Of a stretch of 64,000 nt of DNA, positions 25,021 through 34,319 are shown one piece after another. Source of the DNA: Meridianimarinicoccus roseus (GTDB lineage: Bacteria; Pseudomonadota; Alphaproteobacteria; Rhodobacterales; Rhodobacteraceae). The DNA is taken from NCBI RefSeq assembly GCF_003172915.1, contig NZ_QGKU01000015.1, positions 86,029 to 150,028 on the forward strand, given 5' to 3'. The notes beneath the pieces are model-generated. The model saw only the letters and a program-made list of their open reading frames with translations, did no database searches and had not been told where the DNA came from. Each line of letters starts with the position of its first letter. The first letter of the stretch is position 1. The position numbers and the translations under genes were made by a program.

Positions 25021-27150
25021 ATGGAACAGCTGATCCCGATCAACGAGCTTGTCGCCCGCGTCAAGGCCTACAACCCGCATACCGACGAACCCCGCCTTCG
25101 CGCGGCATATGATTATGCCAAGCAGGTTCACGCCGGCCAGAAGCGCCGGTCCGGGGAGCCGTATTTCACCCATCCCGTCGCCGTCGCCGCGCTGCTGGCC
25201 GAACAGCGCCTCGATGACGCGACGCTGATCACCGCCATCCTGCACGACACGGTCGAGGACACCGCGGCAACCTATGCCGACGTGACCGATCTGTTCGGCC
25301 GCGAGATCGCCGAGCTGGTGGACGGCGTGACCAAGCTGACAAACCTTCAACTCACCTCGACCGAGACCAAGCAGGCCGAGAATTTCCGCAAGCTGTTCAT
25401 GGCAATGTCCAAGGACCTGCGGGTGATCCTCGTCAAGCTGTTCGACCGGTTGCACAACATGCGCACCATCAAGTCGCTGCCGCCGGAAAAGCAGGCCCGC
25501 AAGGCGCGCGAGACGATGGACATCTACGCGCCGCTGGCGGGCCGCATGGGCATGCAGTGGATGCGCGACGAGCTGGAGGACTTGTCCTTCCAGGTGCTCA
25601 ACCCCGAGGCGCGGGTGTCGATCATGCGCCGCTTCGTCAAGCTGACCGGCGAGGCGGGGAACGTGATCGACAAGATCAAGCAGGACATCGAGACGGAGCT
25701 CGCCGCCGAAGGCATCACTGGCGAGGTGATCGGCCGGGCCAAGAAGCCCTATTCGATCTGGCGCAAGATGGAACAGAAGGAAACATCCTTTTCGCGCCTG
25801 TCGGATATCTACGGGTTCCGCGTCATAACTGACGGGCAGATGGAGTGTTATCACGTTCTGGGCGTGATCCATCGCCGCTGGCGCGCTGTGCCGACCCGGT
25901 TCAAGGATTACATCAGCCAACCCAAGCAGAACGGCTATCGCAGCCTGCATACGGCAGTTCTGGGCCGCGACGGCAAGCGCGTGGAGGTGCAGATCCGCAC
26001 CCGCGAGATGCACGAGGTCGCCGAGGCCGGTGTCGCCGCGCACTGGGCCTACAAGGACGGCGAGCGCGCCGAGAACCCCTTCGCCGTGGACCCCGCCACC
26101 TGGATCGCCGGGCTGGCAGAGCATTTCGAAGCGTCCGCCGACGACGACGAGTTCTTCGAGGCCGTCAAGCTGGAGATGTATTCCGACAAGGTGTTCTGCT
26201 TCACGCCCAAGGGTGACGTGGTCAAGCTGCCGCGCGGGGCGACGCCGCTGGACTTCGCCTTCGCGATCCACACGCGGATCGGGTCGGCCTGCGTCGGGGC
26301 GAAGATCGACGGGCAGCGCGTACCGCTGTGGACGCAGGTGCGCAACGGTCAGTCGGTCGAGATCATCACCGCCGAGGGTCAGAGCCCGCAGGCCACCTGG
26401 ATGGACATCGCGGTCACCGGCAAGGCCAAGTCCGCGATCCGCCGTGCGCTACGGGCCGAAAACCGCTCGCGCTTCGTCAAGCTGGGCCGCGAGCTGGCGC
26501 GCGTGGCGTTCGAGCAGCTCGACAAGCGGGTGACGGAAAAGGCGCTGATGACTGCCGCCAGCCGCATGGGCCTTGGCCGCGATGCCGAGGAGCTGCTGGC
26601 CCGGCTCGGTTCGGGCGAAGTCACGGCGCGCGACGTGGTTACGACCCTTTACCCGGAACTCGCCGACCGGCGGGGCGAGCAGATCGAGGCGCGGCGCGCC
26701 GTCGTCGGGCTGGAGGCGGACCAGACCTGGGATCGCGGCGCCTGCTGCAAGCCGGTGCCGGGCGAACGCATCGTGGGCATCACGATGCCGGGCCGCGGCG
26801 TCGTGGTCCATGCCATCGACTGCCCCTGCCTTGCCCAGTTCGAGGACGAGAACGACCGCTGGATCGACCTTCACTGGCATTCCGGCCCGCACATGCCGGT
26901 CCACCCCGTGACCTTCGATATCGTGCTGAGCAACGACGCCGGCGTACTGGGACGTATCTGCACATTGATCGGCGAGCAGAAGGCCAATATCTCGGACCTC
27001 GTGTTTCTCGACCGCAAGCCGGATTACTACCGGGTGCGGATGGACGTTCAACTGAGCGATACCGAACATCTGCACCGGGTGACCACCGCCCTTGAGGCCG
27101 AGAGCAATGTGGCGGCGTTGTCCAGGTACCGGGACGCGCCGCAGTCTTAA
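25021..27150 (+). CDS. rel: Bifunctional (p)ppGpp synthetase/hydrolase
   Basis: 709 aa stringent-response enzyme. Domain order: HD hydrolase (H51, H75-D76 in LHDTVEDT), synthetase (YGFRVIT, RFKDYISQPKQNGYRSLHT, EVQIRT), TGS (VFCFTPKGDVVKLPRGATPLDFA), a conserved middle helical/zinc-finger-like part with CCKPVPGE, and a C-terminal ACT domain (VLGRICTLIGEQKANISDL). The RFKD loop (RxKD type) and intact HD motif both mark a bifunctional Rel/SpoT rather than a synthetase-only RelA. 24 bp after rpoZ. Confidence 0.97.
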   Translation: MEQLIPINELVARVKAYNPHTDEPRLRAAYDYAKQVHAGQKRRSGEPYFTHPVAVAALLAEQRLDDATLITAILHDTVEDTAATYADVTDLFGREIAELVDGVTKLTNLQLTSTETKQAENFRKLFMAMSKDLRVILVKLFDRLHNMRTIKSLPPEKQARKARETMDIYAPLAGRMGMQWMRDELEDLSFQVLNPEARVSIMRRFVKLTGEAGNVIDKIKQDIETELAAEGITGEVIGRAKKPYSIWRKMEQKETSFSRLSDIYGFRVITDGQMECYHVLGVIHRRWRAVPTRFKDYISQPKQNGYRSLHTAVLGRDGKRVEVQIRTREMHEVAEAGVAAHWAYKDGERAENPFAVDPATWIAGLAEHFEASADDDEFFEAVKLEMYSDKVFCFTPKGDVVKLPRGATPLDFAFAIHTRIGSACVGAKIDGQRVPLWTQVRNGQSVEIITAEGQSPQATWMDIAVTGKAKSAIRRALRAENRSRFVKLGRELARVAFEQLDKRVTEKALMTAASRMGLGRDAEELLARLGSGEVTARDVVTTLYPELADRRGEQIEARRAVVGLEADQTWDRGACCKPVPGERIVGITMPGRGVVVHAIDCPCLAQFEDENDRWIDLHWHSGPHMPVHPVTFDIVLSNDAGVLGRICTLIGEQKANISDLVFLDRKPDYYRVRMDVQLSDTEHLHRVTTALEAESNVAALSRYRDAPQS

Positions 27151-27180
27151 GCGGGTGACCGAGTTCAGGAGAGCGGACCG

Positions 27181-27822
27181 TTGGTCTTCAAACGGCGCGA
27201 CAAGCAGAGCAATTCCCAACGCCTTCGCGCGTTGGTCTATCCGCCGGGCGGCTGGCGCCGGTCCTTCCACTATGTATGGCTGCGGTTGCGGCGGCTTCCC
27301 GACCGGCCGGGGCGGATCGCGCGCGGCATCGCCTGCGGCGTCTTCGTGTGCTTCACGCCGTTCTTCGGGTTCCATTTCCTGCTGGCGGTGCTGCTGGCCT
27401 GGATGGTGCAGGGCAACAAGATGGCGGCGTTCTTCGCCACGCTGGTCGGCAACCCGGTCACTTTCCCCGTGATCGCGGCGATGTCGATCCAGCTGGGCGA
27501 GGTGATGATGCAGGTGGACACGCCGATCCCGCTCAGCCAGGTGCTGGGCACCTTCGCGCTGGCCTTCGGCGAATTGACCAGCAACCTCGTCAACCTTGCC
27601 ACGCGCGGCAGCGCCGAATGGGAAAAGCTGCACAGCTTCTTTCACGGCGTGTTCCTGCCCTACGCGGTGGGCGGGCTGATCCCTGGGATCCTCGCGGCGG
27701 CGGGCAGCTACGCGCTGTCGCACAAGATCATCGTCGCCTACCAGAACCGCCGCTCCGCGCGGGCGCGGCTTGCGGCGGGCAAACGGGCGCGGGTGGCTGA
27801 CAACGGGCGCGGGACGCCCTAG
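27181..27822 (+). CDS. DUF2062 domain-containing membrane protein
   Basis: 213 aa starting at TTG 27181 with CAGGAGAG upstream. Contains the DUF2062 core: ARGIACGVFVCFTPFFGFHFLLAVLLAW, NKMAAFFATLVGNPVTFPVIAA, and a third hydrophobic segment near GGLIPGILAAAGSYALSH. Basic N- and C-terminal tails. Function unknown. Standard position between rel and pdxJ. Confidence 0.9.
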   Translation: MVFKRRDKQSNSQRLRALVYPPGGWRRSFHYVWLRLRRLPDRPGRIARGIACGVFVCFTPFFGFHFLLAVLLAWMVQGNKMAAFFATLVGNPVTFPVIAAMSIQLGEVMMQVDTPIPLSQVLGTFALAFGELTSNLVNLATRGSAEWEKLHSFFHGVFLPYAVGGLIPGILAAAGSYALSHKIIVAYQNRRSARARLAAGKRARVADNGRGTP

Positions 27823-27858
27823 GTTCTGCCGCGAAGCCCGTTTGAAAGGACCCGCGGC

Positions 27859-28608
27859 ATGTCAGCCCATCCCCTCCGCCTAGGCGTGAACATCGACCAC
27901 GTCGCCACCGTGCGCAACGCGCGCGGCAGTGCCTATCCCGACCCGCTGCGCGCCGCGCTGCTGGCCGAAGCCGCCGGCGCCGACGGGATAACCGCCCATC
28001 TGCGCGAGGACCGGCGCCACATCACCGATGCGGATATAGAGGCGCTGTCGGCCGGATTGTCGGTGCCGCTGAATTTCGAGATGGCGGCAACCGATGAAAT
28101 GCAGGCGATCGCGCTGCGCCATCGTCCCCATGCCGTGTGCATCGTGCCCGAGAAGCGCGAGGAGCGCACGACGGAAGGCGGTCTGGAGGTCGCCCGCGAG
28201 GAAAACCGGCTGGCCCATTTCATCGCGCCTCTGCGCGAGGCGGGCTGCCGGGTGTCGATCTTCATTGCCGCCGATCAACGCCAGATCGAAGCCGCGCACC
28301 GGATCGGCGCGCCGGTAATCGAACTGCACACCGGCGCCTATTGTGACCTCCATGCCGAAGGCCGTCACGCCGAACGCGATGTCGAACTGGCGCGGTTGGC
28401 CGAGATGGCCGCCTTCGCCCACGACCTCGGGCTGGAAGTCCATGCCGGCCACGGGCTGACCTACGACACGGTGGCGCCTGTGGCCGCGTTTCCGCAGGTG
28501 CGGGAGTTGAACATCGGACATTTCCTGATCGGAGAGGCGATATTCACCGGTCTGGAGACCGCCATCGGCGAAATGCGTGCCCGGATGGACGCCGCCCGCG
28601 CGCCGTGA
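27859..28608 (+). CDS. pdxJ: Pyridoxine 5'-phosphate synthase
   Basis: 249 aa TIM-barrel enzyme condensing 1-deoxyxylulose-5-phosphate with 3-amino-1-hydroxyacetone phosphate to pyridoxine phosphate. Seen: [54 protein letters not shown] and [13 protein letters not shown] follows GAAAGGACC. In relatives pdxJ is usually followed by acpS-lepB-rnc-era; here the next gene is a VPLPA-CTERM protein on the other strand only 3 bp away, so the conserved order stops here. Confidence 0.97.
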   Translation: MSAHPLRLGVNIDHVATVRNARGSAYPDPLRAALLAEAAGADGITAHLREDRRHITDADIEALSAGLSVPLNFEMAATDEMQAIALRHRPHAVCIVPEKREERTTEGGLEVAREENRLAHFIAPLREAGCRVSIFIAADQRQIEAAHRIGAPVIELHTGAYCDLHAEGRHAERDVELARLAEMAAFAHDLGLEVHAGHGLTYDTVAPVAAFPQVRELNIGHFLIGEAIFTGLETAIGEMRARMDAARAP

Positions 28609-28611
28609 TCG

Positions 28612-29232
28612 TCAGCGGGTGTGACGCCGCGCGCGGCTTGCGCCCAGCAGGCCAATCGTGCTGCCAAGAAGGAAGATTCCTGCGGGCAGAGGCACCGTGC
28701 CGGGCTGTGGTGCGTCGGAGGTGACCGCGCCGAACACGATGTCGCGCAGCCCGCACCTAAGGTCGAAATTGAAATCGCAGGTGAAGACAACCGACCCGAT
28801 GGCAGCGGTCGTGGTGATGCCGCCGAAGACCAGCGATGGCCCGAACCCGGCGCTGCCAAGAAGGCTGCCGGACCCGTCTGGGCCGGAATAAATCAGGATG
28901 CGGCCGCCATCGACCGGATTGGTCTGCACCCCGACGCCGTTCACCGGGTCGCTGAAGGTCAGCCCGACATGCGGGGTGGCCGACCCGAAGAACCCTGCGC
29001 CGTTGAGAATAAGATCGTCGCTGCGTACGCTGGAGAGGGCGCCGAAGAAGGTTGCACCCGGTGTGGCGGCACTGATGTCGGCGGTGGTCTGACCGATGAA
29101 GGTCGAGGTGTCGATCAGGGTGTACCCCGGATCAAGCGCTGCAGTGAAGGTTGCGCGGTCGGTGAAAGTGGTGGCCCCGGCCGGAGCGACAGCCCCGAGC
29201 AGGGTCGCAAGCGTCAACAGATTACGGATCAA
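28612..29232 (-). CDS. VPLPA-CTERM sorting-domain protein
   Basis: 206 aa from the TTG complement at 29230-29232, supported by GGGGAGG upstream; an earlier in-frame ATG would place a poor leader before the signal peptide (LIRNLLTLATLLGAVAPAGA). The mature part is Gly/Thr/Ser-rich and beta-like (TFTDRATFTAALDPGY, GLTFSDPVNGVGVQ) as in PEP-CTERM secreted proteins. The C-terminus has GTVPLPAGIFLLG, a hydrophobic helix and an Arg-rich tail RARRHTR, the tripartite sorting signal recognised by an exosortase (XrtD type) outside this window. Two cysteines (CDFNFDLRC) may form a disulfide. Likely an extracellular matrix or surface protein; function unknown. Confidence 0.82.
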   Translation of the reverse strand: MIRNLLTLATLLGAVAPAGATTFTDRATFTAALDPGYTLIDTSTFIGQTTADISAATPGATFFGALSSVRSDDLILNGAGFFGSATPHVGLTFSDPVNGVGVQTNPVDGGRILIYSGPDGSGSLLGSAGFGPSLVFGGITTTAAIGSVVFTCDFNFDLRCGLRDIVFGAVTSDAPQPGTVPLPAGIFLLGSTIGLLGASRARRHTR

Positions 29233-29458
29233 CGGTCGTCCTCCCCTCAATGGCGATATCGGTGAGTGTCGCGCAAACATGACCCAAGGGCAAGCTGTGG
29301 CAGGGTAAAAGTTAAGCAATGGTTAACCAGCATGTCGCCAGCCCGACCGCGCCCCGGTCGTCGATACGGCAACATACCTGCGGGCGTTGCAGGCGCGGGG
29401 GCAGCGCCCCTCCGGCCCCTGTCACGAGCAGGGACGCACGTATCGGGCGTGCCGACCC

Positions 29459-30379
29459 TCAGGCGCGCGGGTGGGCGGCGCGGTAGACTGCCATCAGCCG
29501 CGCCGCGTCGACCGAGGTATAGGCCTCGGTCGTGGCAAGGCTGGCATGGCCCAACAGCTCCTGGATCGTGCGCAGGTCGCCGCCCCGGTTCAGCAGGTGC
29601 GTGGCGAAGGAGTGGCGCAGCGCGTGCGGCGTCGCCGTGGCCGGCAGGCCAAGTTGCATGCGCGCCGCGCGCATCGCCTTCTGCACCAGCGACTGCGACA
29701 GCGCGCCGCCGCGCACGCCCCGGAACAGCGGCCCGTCCGGGTTCAGATCGTGCGGGCAGGCTCGGCGATACGCCTCCACCGCTTCGACGGCGGCGGGTAG
29801 CACGGGTACCATGCGCTGCTTGCCGCCCTTGCCGGTGATGCGCAGCATTTCGGGCAGCGGCGCGTCGCGCCCGGTCAGCGACAGCGCCTCGGAGATGCGC
29901 AGCCCGCAGCCGTAAAGCAGCGTCACCACCGCCGTGTCGCGCGCCGCGACCCAAGGCTCCATCGACTGCAGGTCCACCTGTGCGATGACCGCGCGCGCCG
30001 CGTCCTCGTCCAACGGACGGGGCAGCTTGCGCCGGAAGCGAGGTGCGCGGGTGGACAGGACCGGGGTTGCGTCGAACTCCTCGCGGTCGGCCCACCAGCG
30101 ATAGAAGCTCTTGACCGCGGACAGCCCGCGGGCCAGCGACCGCGCCGACCGGCCGCGCGCGCGTTCCGACGCCATCCAGGCGCGCATCTCGCCCAGGCCC
30201 AACCCGCGCAGCGCCGCCGGATCCGCCGCGCCGCCGAGGTGCCGGCCCATGAAGGAAAGGAACCCGGCCACATCCGCGCGGTAGGCGGTGATGGTCGAGG
30301 GCGCGGCGTCGTCCAGCGCTGCCAGCGCCGTCAGCCAGTCCGCCAGCCGGTCCGACATGGCCGGGGCGATCAGGCTCAT
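29459..30379 (-). CDS. xerC: Tyrosine recombinase XerC
   Basis: 306 aa; with XerD resolves chromosome dimers at dif. Catalytic residues visible: Arg in GCGLRISEAL, Lys near TGKGGKQRMVPV, HALRHSFATHLL (His-xx-Arg), GHASLATTEAY (His and nucleophile Tyr). N-terminal SAM-like domain with AYRADVAGFLSFM and YRWWADREEFDATPV. Housekeeping rather than phage-borne: it sits with DUF484 (ATGA overlap), fsa and facing priA, a standard cluster. Confidence 0.95.
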   Translation of the reverse strand: MSLIAPAMSDRLADWLTALAALDDAAPSTITAYRADVAGFLSFMGRHLGGAADPAALRGLGLGEMRAWMASERARGRSARSLARGLSAVKSFYRWWADREEFDATPVLSTRAPRFRRKLPRPLDEDAARAVIAQVDLQSMEPWVAARDTAVVTLLYGCGLRISEALSLTGRDAPLPEMLRITGKGGKQRMVPVLPAAVEAVEAYRRACPHDLNPDGPLFRGVRGGALSQSLVQKAMRAARMQLGLPATATPHALRHSFATHLLNRGGDLRTIQELLGHASLATTEAYTSVDAARLMAVYRAAHPRA

Positions 30380-31092
30380 CCCAGCCAGCCGCGCACCAGC
30401 CGCTCGCAGACCCGCGCGAAAAGCTCCAGCAGGTCGGTCGCCTGGCCCGGGGCGAAATGGCCCGGATCGTCGGCGCCCAGAACCAGCAGGCCGGGCGCGC
30501 GAGTCTCGCCGAGGTTCAGTTGCACAACGGCTTCGGACCGGATGTCCGCCGCGGCGGTGCCATAGACCCGCGGCGCGCCGGACCCGACCTGCCGCAGGAT
30601 CACCGGATAACGGCGGGCCGAGGTGCTCCCGCCGCTCTGGACCTGCGCAACGCCCCCCGCGGGCAGCACGCTGAGCGCGCCCGAGATCGGATTCAGGTCG
30701 CTGTCGGGATTCTCGGTCTCGGCCTCCATGACCAGCCGCACGGCGCGGATGCGCAGACAGTCGGCGACATGCGTATCGAGGTTTTCGAGGAACGCGTCGA
30801 AATCGGTCGGCGCGATCATGGTCAGGATCGCGCGATGGACCTGGCTGGTGGTCGAGACGTTGTAATAAGCCGCTGCGATCACGTTCTGGTGCTGGTTCTC
30901 CAGCGCATCGAGCCGCGATTCGAGCCGCTGCATCGCCAGCCCGCGCATATCGCGCACATTGGTGCCGCGGGCCGCTTCCTCCGCGCCGACAAGGGCGCGC
31001 AGGATATCGGGATCGTCCAGAACGATGCCGGGGTCGGAAATGAGCTGGTCGCGCAGCGCCGGTGCGGCGCTGCCGATCTGGGTGGTGGTCAT
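30376..31092 (-). CDS. DUF484 family protein
   Basis: 238 aa, GAF-like DUF484 fold: N-terminal DQLISDPGIVLDDPDILRALV, a coiled segment (QRLESRLDALENQHQN), and the sensor part with AVVQLNLGE, GLLVLGADDPGHFAPGQATDLLELFARV. Role unknown, but almost always upstream of xerC; the ATG/stop overlap (ATGA) with xerC suggests coupled translation. A hairpin covers the region just before its start. Confidence 0.93.
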   Translation of the reverse strand: MTTTQIGSAAPALRDQLISDPGIVLDDPDILRALVGAEEAARGTNVRDMRGLAMQRLESRLDALENQHQNVIAAAYYNVSTTSQVHRAILTMIAPTDFDAFLENLDTHVADCLRIRAVRLVMEAETENPDSDLNPISGALSVLPAGGVAQVQSGGSTSARRYPVILRQVGSGAPRVYGTAAADIRSEAVVQLNLGETRAPGLLVLGADDPGHFAPGQATDLLELFARVCERLVRGWLG

Positions 31093-31095
31093 GCT

Positions 31096-31126
31096 GCTGC
31101 CTCAAGCGTTTTTTGTTTGGGGCAGC
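31096..31126 (-). promoter_or_regulatory. Stem-loop over the DUF484 ribosome-binding region
   Basis: GCTGCC-T-CAA (plus strand 31096-31105) pairs with TTTGGGGCAGC (31116-31126), about 10 bp with one wobble, loop of ~10. In the minus-strand transcript it ends 3 bases before the DUF484 ATG and includes the GAGGC that could serve as the ribosome site. Could limit translation; could also be a weak structure between fsa and DUF484. Confidence 0.3.
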
Positions 31127-31134
31127 CTAGCACA

Positions 31135-31788
31135 TCACAGAATCGTCTGTCCCGTCTTTTCCCAATCCGCCATGAACGCGGCGAGGCCCTTGTCGGTCAG
31201 CGGGTGACTGGCCAGTGCCTTGATCACGGCGGGCGGCGCGGTGATCACGTCCGCGCCGATCCGGGCGCTTTGCGCGACATGGTTGGGGGTGCGGATCGAC
31301 GCGGCCAGGATCTGCGTCTCGAACCCGTAGTTGTCATAGATCTCGCGAATGTCCGCGATCAGGTCCATTCCGTCGAGATGGATGTCGTCCAGCCGCCCGA
31401 TGAACGGCGAGATGAAGGTCGCGCCCGCCTTGGCAGCGATCAGCGCCTGGTTGGGCGAGAAGCACAGCGTGACGTTGACCATGCGGCCTTCGTCCGAGAA
31501 GGTCTTGCAGGCCTTCAGCCCGTCCCAGGTCAGCGGCACCTTGATGGCGATGTTGTCCGCGATCTCGGCCAGCTTGCGTCCTTCGGCGATCATGTCGTCC
31601 GCCTTGGTGGCGACCACCTCGGCGCTGACCGGGCCGTCCACGAGCGCGCAGATTTCCTTTGTGACCTCAAGAATGTTGCGGCCCGACTTGGCGATCAGCG
31701 ACGGGTTGGTGGTGACGCCGTCGACCATGCCAAGCGCGTTCAGTTCGGCAATGGCGTCGATCTCGGCGGTGTCCACGAAGAATTTCAT
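31135..31788 (-). CDS. fsa: Fructose-6-phosphate aldolase / small transaldolase
   Basis: 217 aa class I aldolase of the short transaldolase (TalC/FSA) group. [25 protein letters not shown], the Schiff-base lysine K83 in [41 protein letters not shown], and [12 protein letters not shown] are all present. Acts either as transaldolase in the pentose phosphate pathway or as fructose-6-phosphate aldolase; sequence alone does not decide. Divergent from priA, with a 12 bp palindrome between. Confidence 0.95.
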   Translation of the reverse strand: MKFFVDTAEIDAIAELNALGMVDGVTTNPSLIAKSGRNILEVTKEICALVDGPVSAEVVATKADDMIAEGRKLAEIADNIAIKVPLTWDGLKACKTFSDEGRMVNVTLCFSPNQALIAAKAGATFISPFIGRLDDIHLDGMDLIADIREIYDNYGFETQILAASIRTPNHVAQSARIGADVITAPPAVIKALASHPLTDKGLAAFMADWEKTGQTIL

Positions 31789-31813
31789 GGCGGTCTCCCT
31801 GCTTGACGTGGGT

Positions 31814-31825
31814 GGGACATGTCCC
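31814..31825. promoter_or_regulatory. 12 bp perfect palindrome in fsa/priA divergent promoter
   Basis: GGGACATGTCCC, 26 bp before the fsa start and 89 bp before priA; TTGACG lies just beside it (31804-31809). A candidate operator for a regulator of fsa. No matching regulator gene nearby. Confidence 0.35.
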
Positions 31826-31913
31826 TGCGCGCCCCGATACCGCAGCGGGCGCGCGGGGGGAAGGGCGCGCTTGCGGTCTTTCCGGCGCGGGCGGGCTTGG
31901 GTAAGCGGGGGGC

Positions 31914-34106
31914 ATGGATGATCTGCACTTCGCCTCCGGGGCCGTCGTGGCCGTGCTGACCGCGCAGCCGCTGGACGGGTGCCTCGACTACATCGCGCCC
32001 GAAGGCGGTTGCGCGACCGGCGACTTCGTGGAGGTTCCGCTGGGTCCGCGCCGCGTGTTGGGCGTGGTCTGGGGGCCGGGTGAAAGCGGCCTGCCGCGCG
32101 AGAAACTGCGCCGGGTGGGGCGGATGCTGGATGCGGCCCCCATGCAGGCGGGGCTGCGGGCCTTTCTGGAACGCGCGGCGGAATACACGCTGACGCCGCT
32201 GCCGATGATGCTGCGGCTGGCGACGCGGGTACCTGGGCTGGGCAGCGAGCAGGCGCTGCGGCGGGTCTATCGGCGCGGTGTGGCGGAGCCCGATCGGATG
32301 ACCGATGCGCGGGCGCGGGTCCTCGACGCGCTGGAAGGCTGGGACGGCGCGCCGGTGACGCAGGCCGAACTGGCCGCAGCGGCGGGCGCGTCCGGGTCGG
32401 TGATCAAGGGGCTGGTGGCGCAGGGCGTGCTGGAAGCCGTCGACCTGCCCCGCGATCCGCCCTATCCGCGGCTCGATCCGGCACGGCCGGGCCACCCGCT
32501 CTCCGCCGACCAGGGCGTTGCGGCGTCAAGCCTGCGCGCCGCTGTCGCGTCGGGCGCGTACGGGACGACGCTGCTGCAGGGTGTCACCGGGTCGGGCAAG
32601 ACCGAGGTCTACCTGGAGGCTGTGGCGGAATGCCTGGCGCGCGGGCGGCAGGCCTTGGTGCTGCTGCCCGAGATCGCCCTGACCGCTGAATTCCTGACGC
32701 GGGTGGAGGCGCGGTTCGGCGCCCGGCCCGCCGAGTGGCATTCCGGCGTGACCATGGCCGAGCGGCGGCGCGCCTTCGCGATGATCGGGCAGGGGCAGGC
32801 GCAGCTTGTGGTCGGGGCGCGTTCGGCGCTGTTCCTGCCCTATCGCGAGCTTGGTCTGATCGTCGTCGACGAGGAACACGACACCTCGTACAAGCAGGAG
32901 GAGGGCGTGTTCTACAACGCCCGCGACATGGCGGTTCTGCGCGCCTCGCTGGAGCGGTGCCGCGTGGTGCTGGCCTCGGCCACGCCGAGCCTTGAAAGCT
33001 GGGTGAACGCGCAGTCGGGCAAGTACGACCGCTGCGTGCTGACGGCGCGGCACGGCACCGCCGCGCTGCCCCGAATGGCGGCGATCGACATGCGCGGCGA
33101 GGACCTGCCGGGTCAGTCCTGGATATCGCCCAGCCTGCGCCGGGCGGTGGCCGCGCGGCTGGAGGCGGGCGAGCAGGCGCTGCTGTTCCTGAACCGGCGC
33201 GGCTATGCGCCGGTTACGCTGTGCAGGGCCTGCGGGCACCAGGTGGGCTGCGCGGACTGCGACGCGCGGATGGTCGAACACCGGTTCCTGAAGCGGCTGA
33301 TGTGCCACCAGTGCGGCGCGTCGCGCCCGATGCCCGAGGCCTGCCCGGCCTGCGGCGCGGAGGGGCGCATGGCCGCCGTCGGTCCGGGGGTGGAGCGGCT
33401 GGCCGAGGAGGCGGCGGCGGCGTTTCCGGATGCGCGCCTCGCGGTTCTGTCGTCCGACCTGTTCGGCACCACGCGCGAGTTGAAGGCGCAGATCGAGGCG
33501 ATCGCCGAAGGTGCGGCGGACATCATCATCGGCACGCAGCTTGTCGCCAAGGGGCACAATTTCCCGCTGCTGACGCTGGTGGGTGTGATCGATGCGGATC
33601 TGGGCCTGCAGGGGTCGGACCTGCGCGCGGCGGAACGCACGTTCCAGCTGATGCGGCAGGTGGCGGGGCGCGCGGGCCGCGCGGACCGGCCGGGGGAGGC
33701 GCTGCTGCAGACCTTCCAGCCCGAGCATCCGGTGATCCGCGCGATCCTGACCGGCGCGGAGGACGCGTTCTGGAACGCCGAGGCGGACGAGCGGCGGGCG
33801 CTGGGCATGCCGCCCTTCGGGCGGATGGCGGGGATCATCCTGTCCGGGCCGGACGTGCAGGCGGTGTTCGACCTTGGCAACGCGCTGGCCCGCAACGCGG
33901 ATCCGCTGCAGCGGATCGGGGCCGAGGTCTGGGGCCCCGCGCCCGCGCCGATCGCGCGGATCCGCGGGCGGCATCGGGTGCGGCTCCTGGTGCGGGCGCC
34001 GCGCGCCGCGCCGCTCCAGGCGGCGCTGGCGCGCTGGATCGCGCCGCTGAAGCTGCGCGGTGGGCTGCGGCTGGCAGTGGACATCGATCCGCAGAGCTTC
34101 CTGTGA
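31914..34106 (+). CDS. priA: Primosomal replication helicase PriA
   Basis: 730 aa 3'-5' DNA helicase that reloads the replisome at stalled forks. Seen in order: N-terminal DNA-binding domain ([16 protein letters not shown]), Walker [18 protein letters not shown] near residue 223, [15 protein letters not shown] box ([15 protein letters not shown]), the two zinc-binding Cys clusters ([18 protein letters not shown]...CPACG), and helicase motifs V/VI ([28 protein letters not shown]). Complete and typical. Confidence 0.97.
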   Translation: MDDLHFASGAVVAVLTAQPLDGCLDYIAPEGGCATGDFVEVPLGPRRVLGVVWGPGESGLPREKLRRVGRMLDAAPMQAGLRAFLERAAEYTLTPLPMMLRLATRVPGLGSEQALRRVYRRGVAEPDRMTDARARVLDALEGWDGAPVTQAELAAAAGASGSVIKGLVAQGVLEAVDLPRDPPYPRLDPARPGHPLSADQGVAASSLRAAVASGAYGTTLLQGVTGSGKTEVYLEAVAECLARGRQALVLLPEIALTAEFLTRVEARFGARPAEWHSGVTMAERRRAFAMIGQGQAQLVVGARSALFLPYRELGLIVVDEEHDTSYKQEEGVFYNARDMAVLRASLERCRVVLASATPSLESWVNAQSGKYDRCVLTARHGTAALPRMAAIDMRGEDLPGQSWISPSLRRAVAARLEAGEQALLFLNRRGYAPVTLCRACGHQVGCADCDARMVEHRFLKRLMCHQCGASRPMPEACPACGAEGRMAAVGPGVERLAEEAAAAFPDARLAVLSSDLFGTTRELKAQIEAIAEGAADIIIGTQLVAKGHNFPLLTLVGVIDADLGLQGSDLRAAERTFQLMRQVAGRAGRADRPGEALLQTFQPEHPVIRAILTGAEDAFWNAEADERRALGMPPFGRMAGIILSGPDVQAVFDLGNALARNADPLQRIGAEVWGPAPAPIARIRGRHRVRLLVRAPRAAPLQAALARWIAPLKLRGGLRLAVDIDPQSFL

Positions 34107-34319
34107 CGCGGACAGCCCCGCGCGCCGCGCGGCGCTGACGCCATGTCCCCACCCCCGCCTGCGCGGGGGCGGGTCCCGCCGCGCGGACCGGCCGGCGGAC
34201 ACGGGAGGATGCGGTCGCGCGCGCCCGGCGCCGTTGGCCCGGGCAGCACCGGCCGGCTTGCGGGCGGGAGCGGTTTTCGCACTCGCCGCCGACGCAGCTT
34301 CGCGTTATGGCATGCGCCC

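Noticed and set aside
29459..30379. Phage or island integrase
   Set aside because: It is the housekeeping XerC, in its usual company (DUF484, fsa, priA), with no attachment-site repeats or phage genes.
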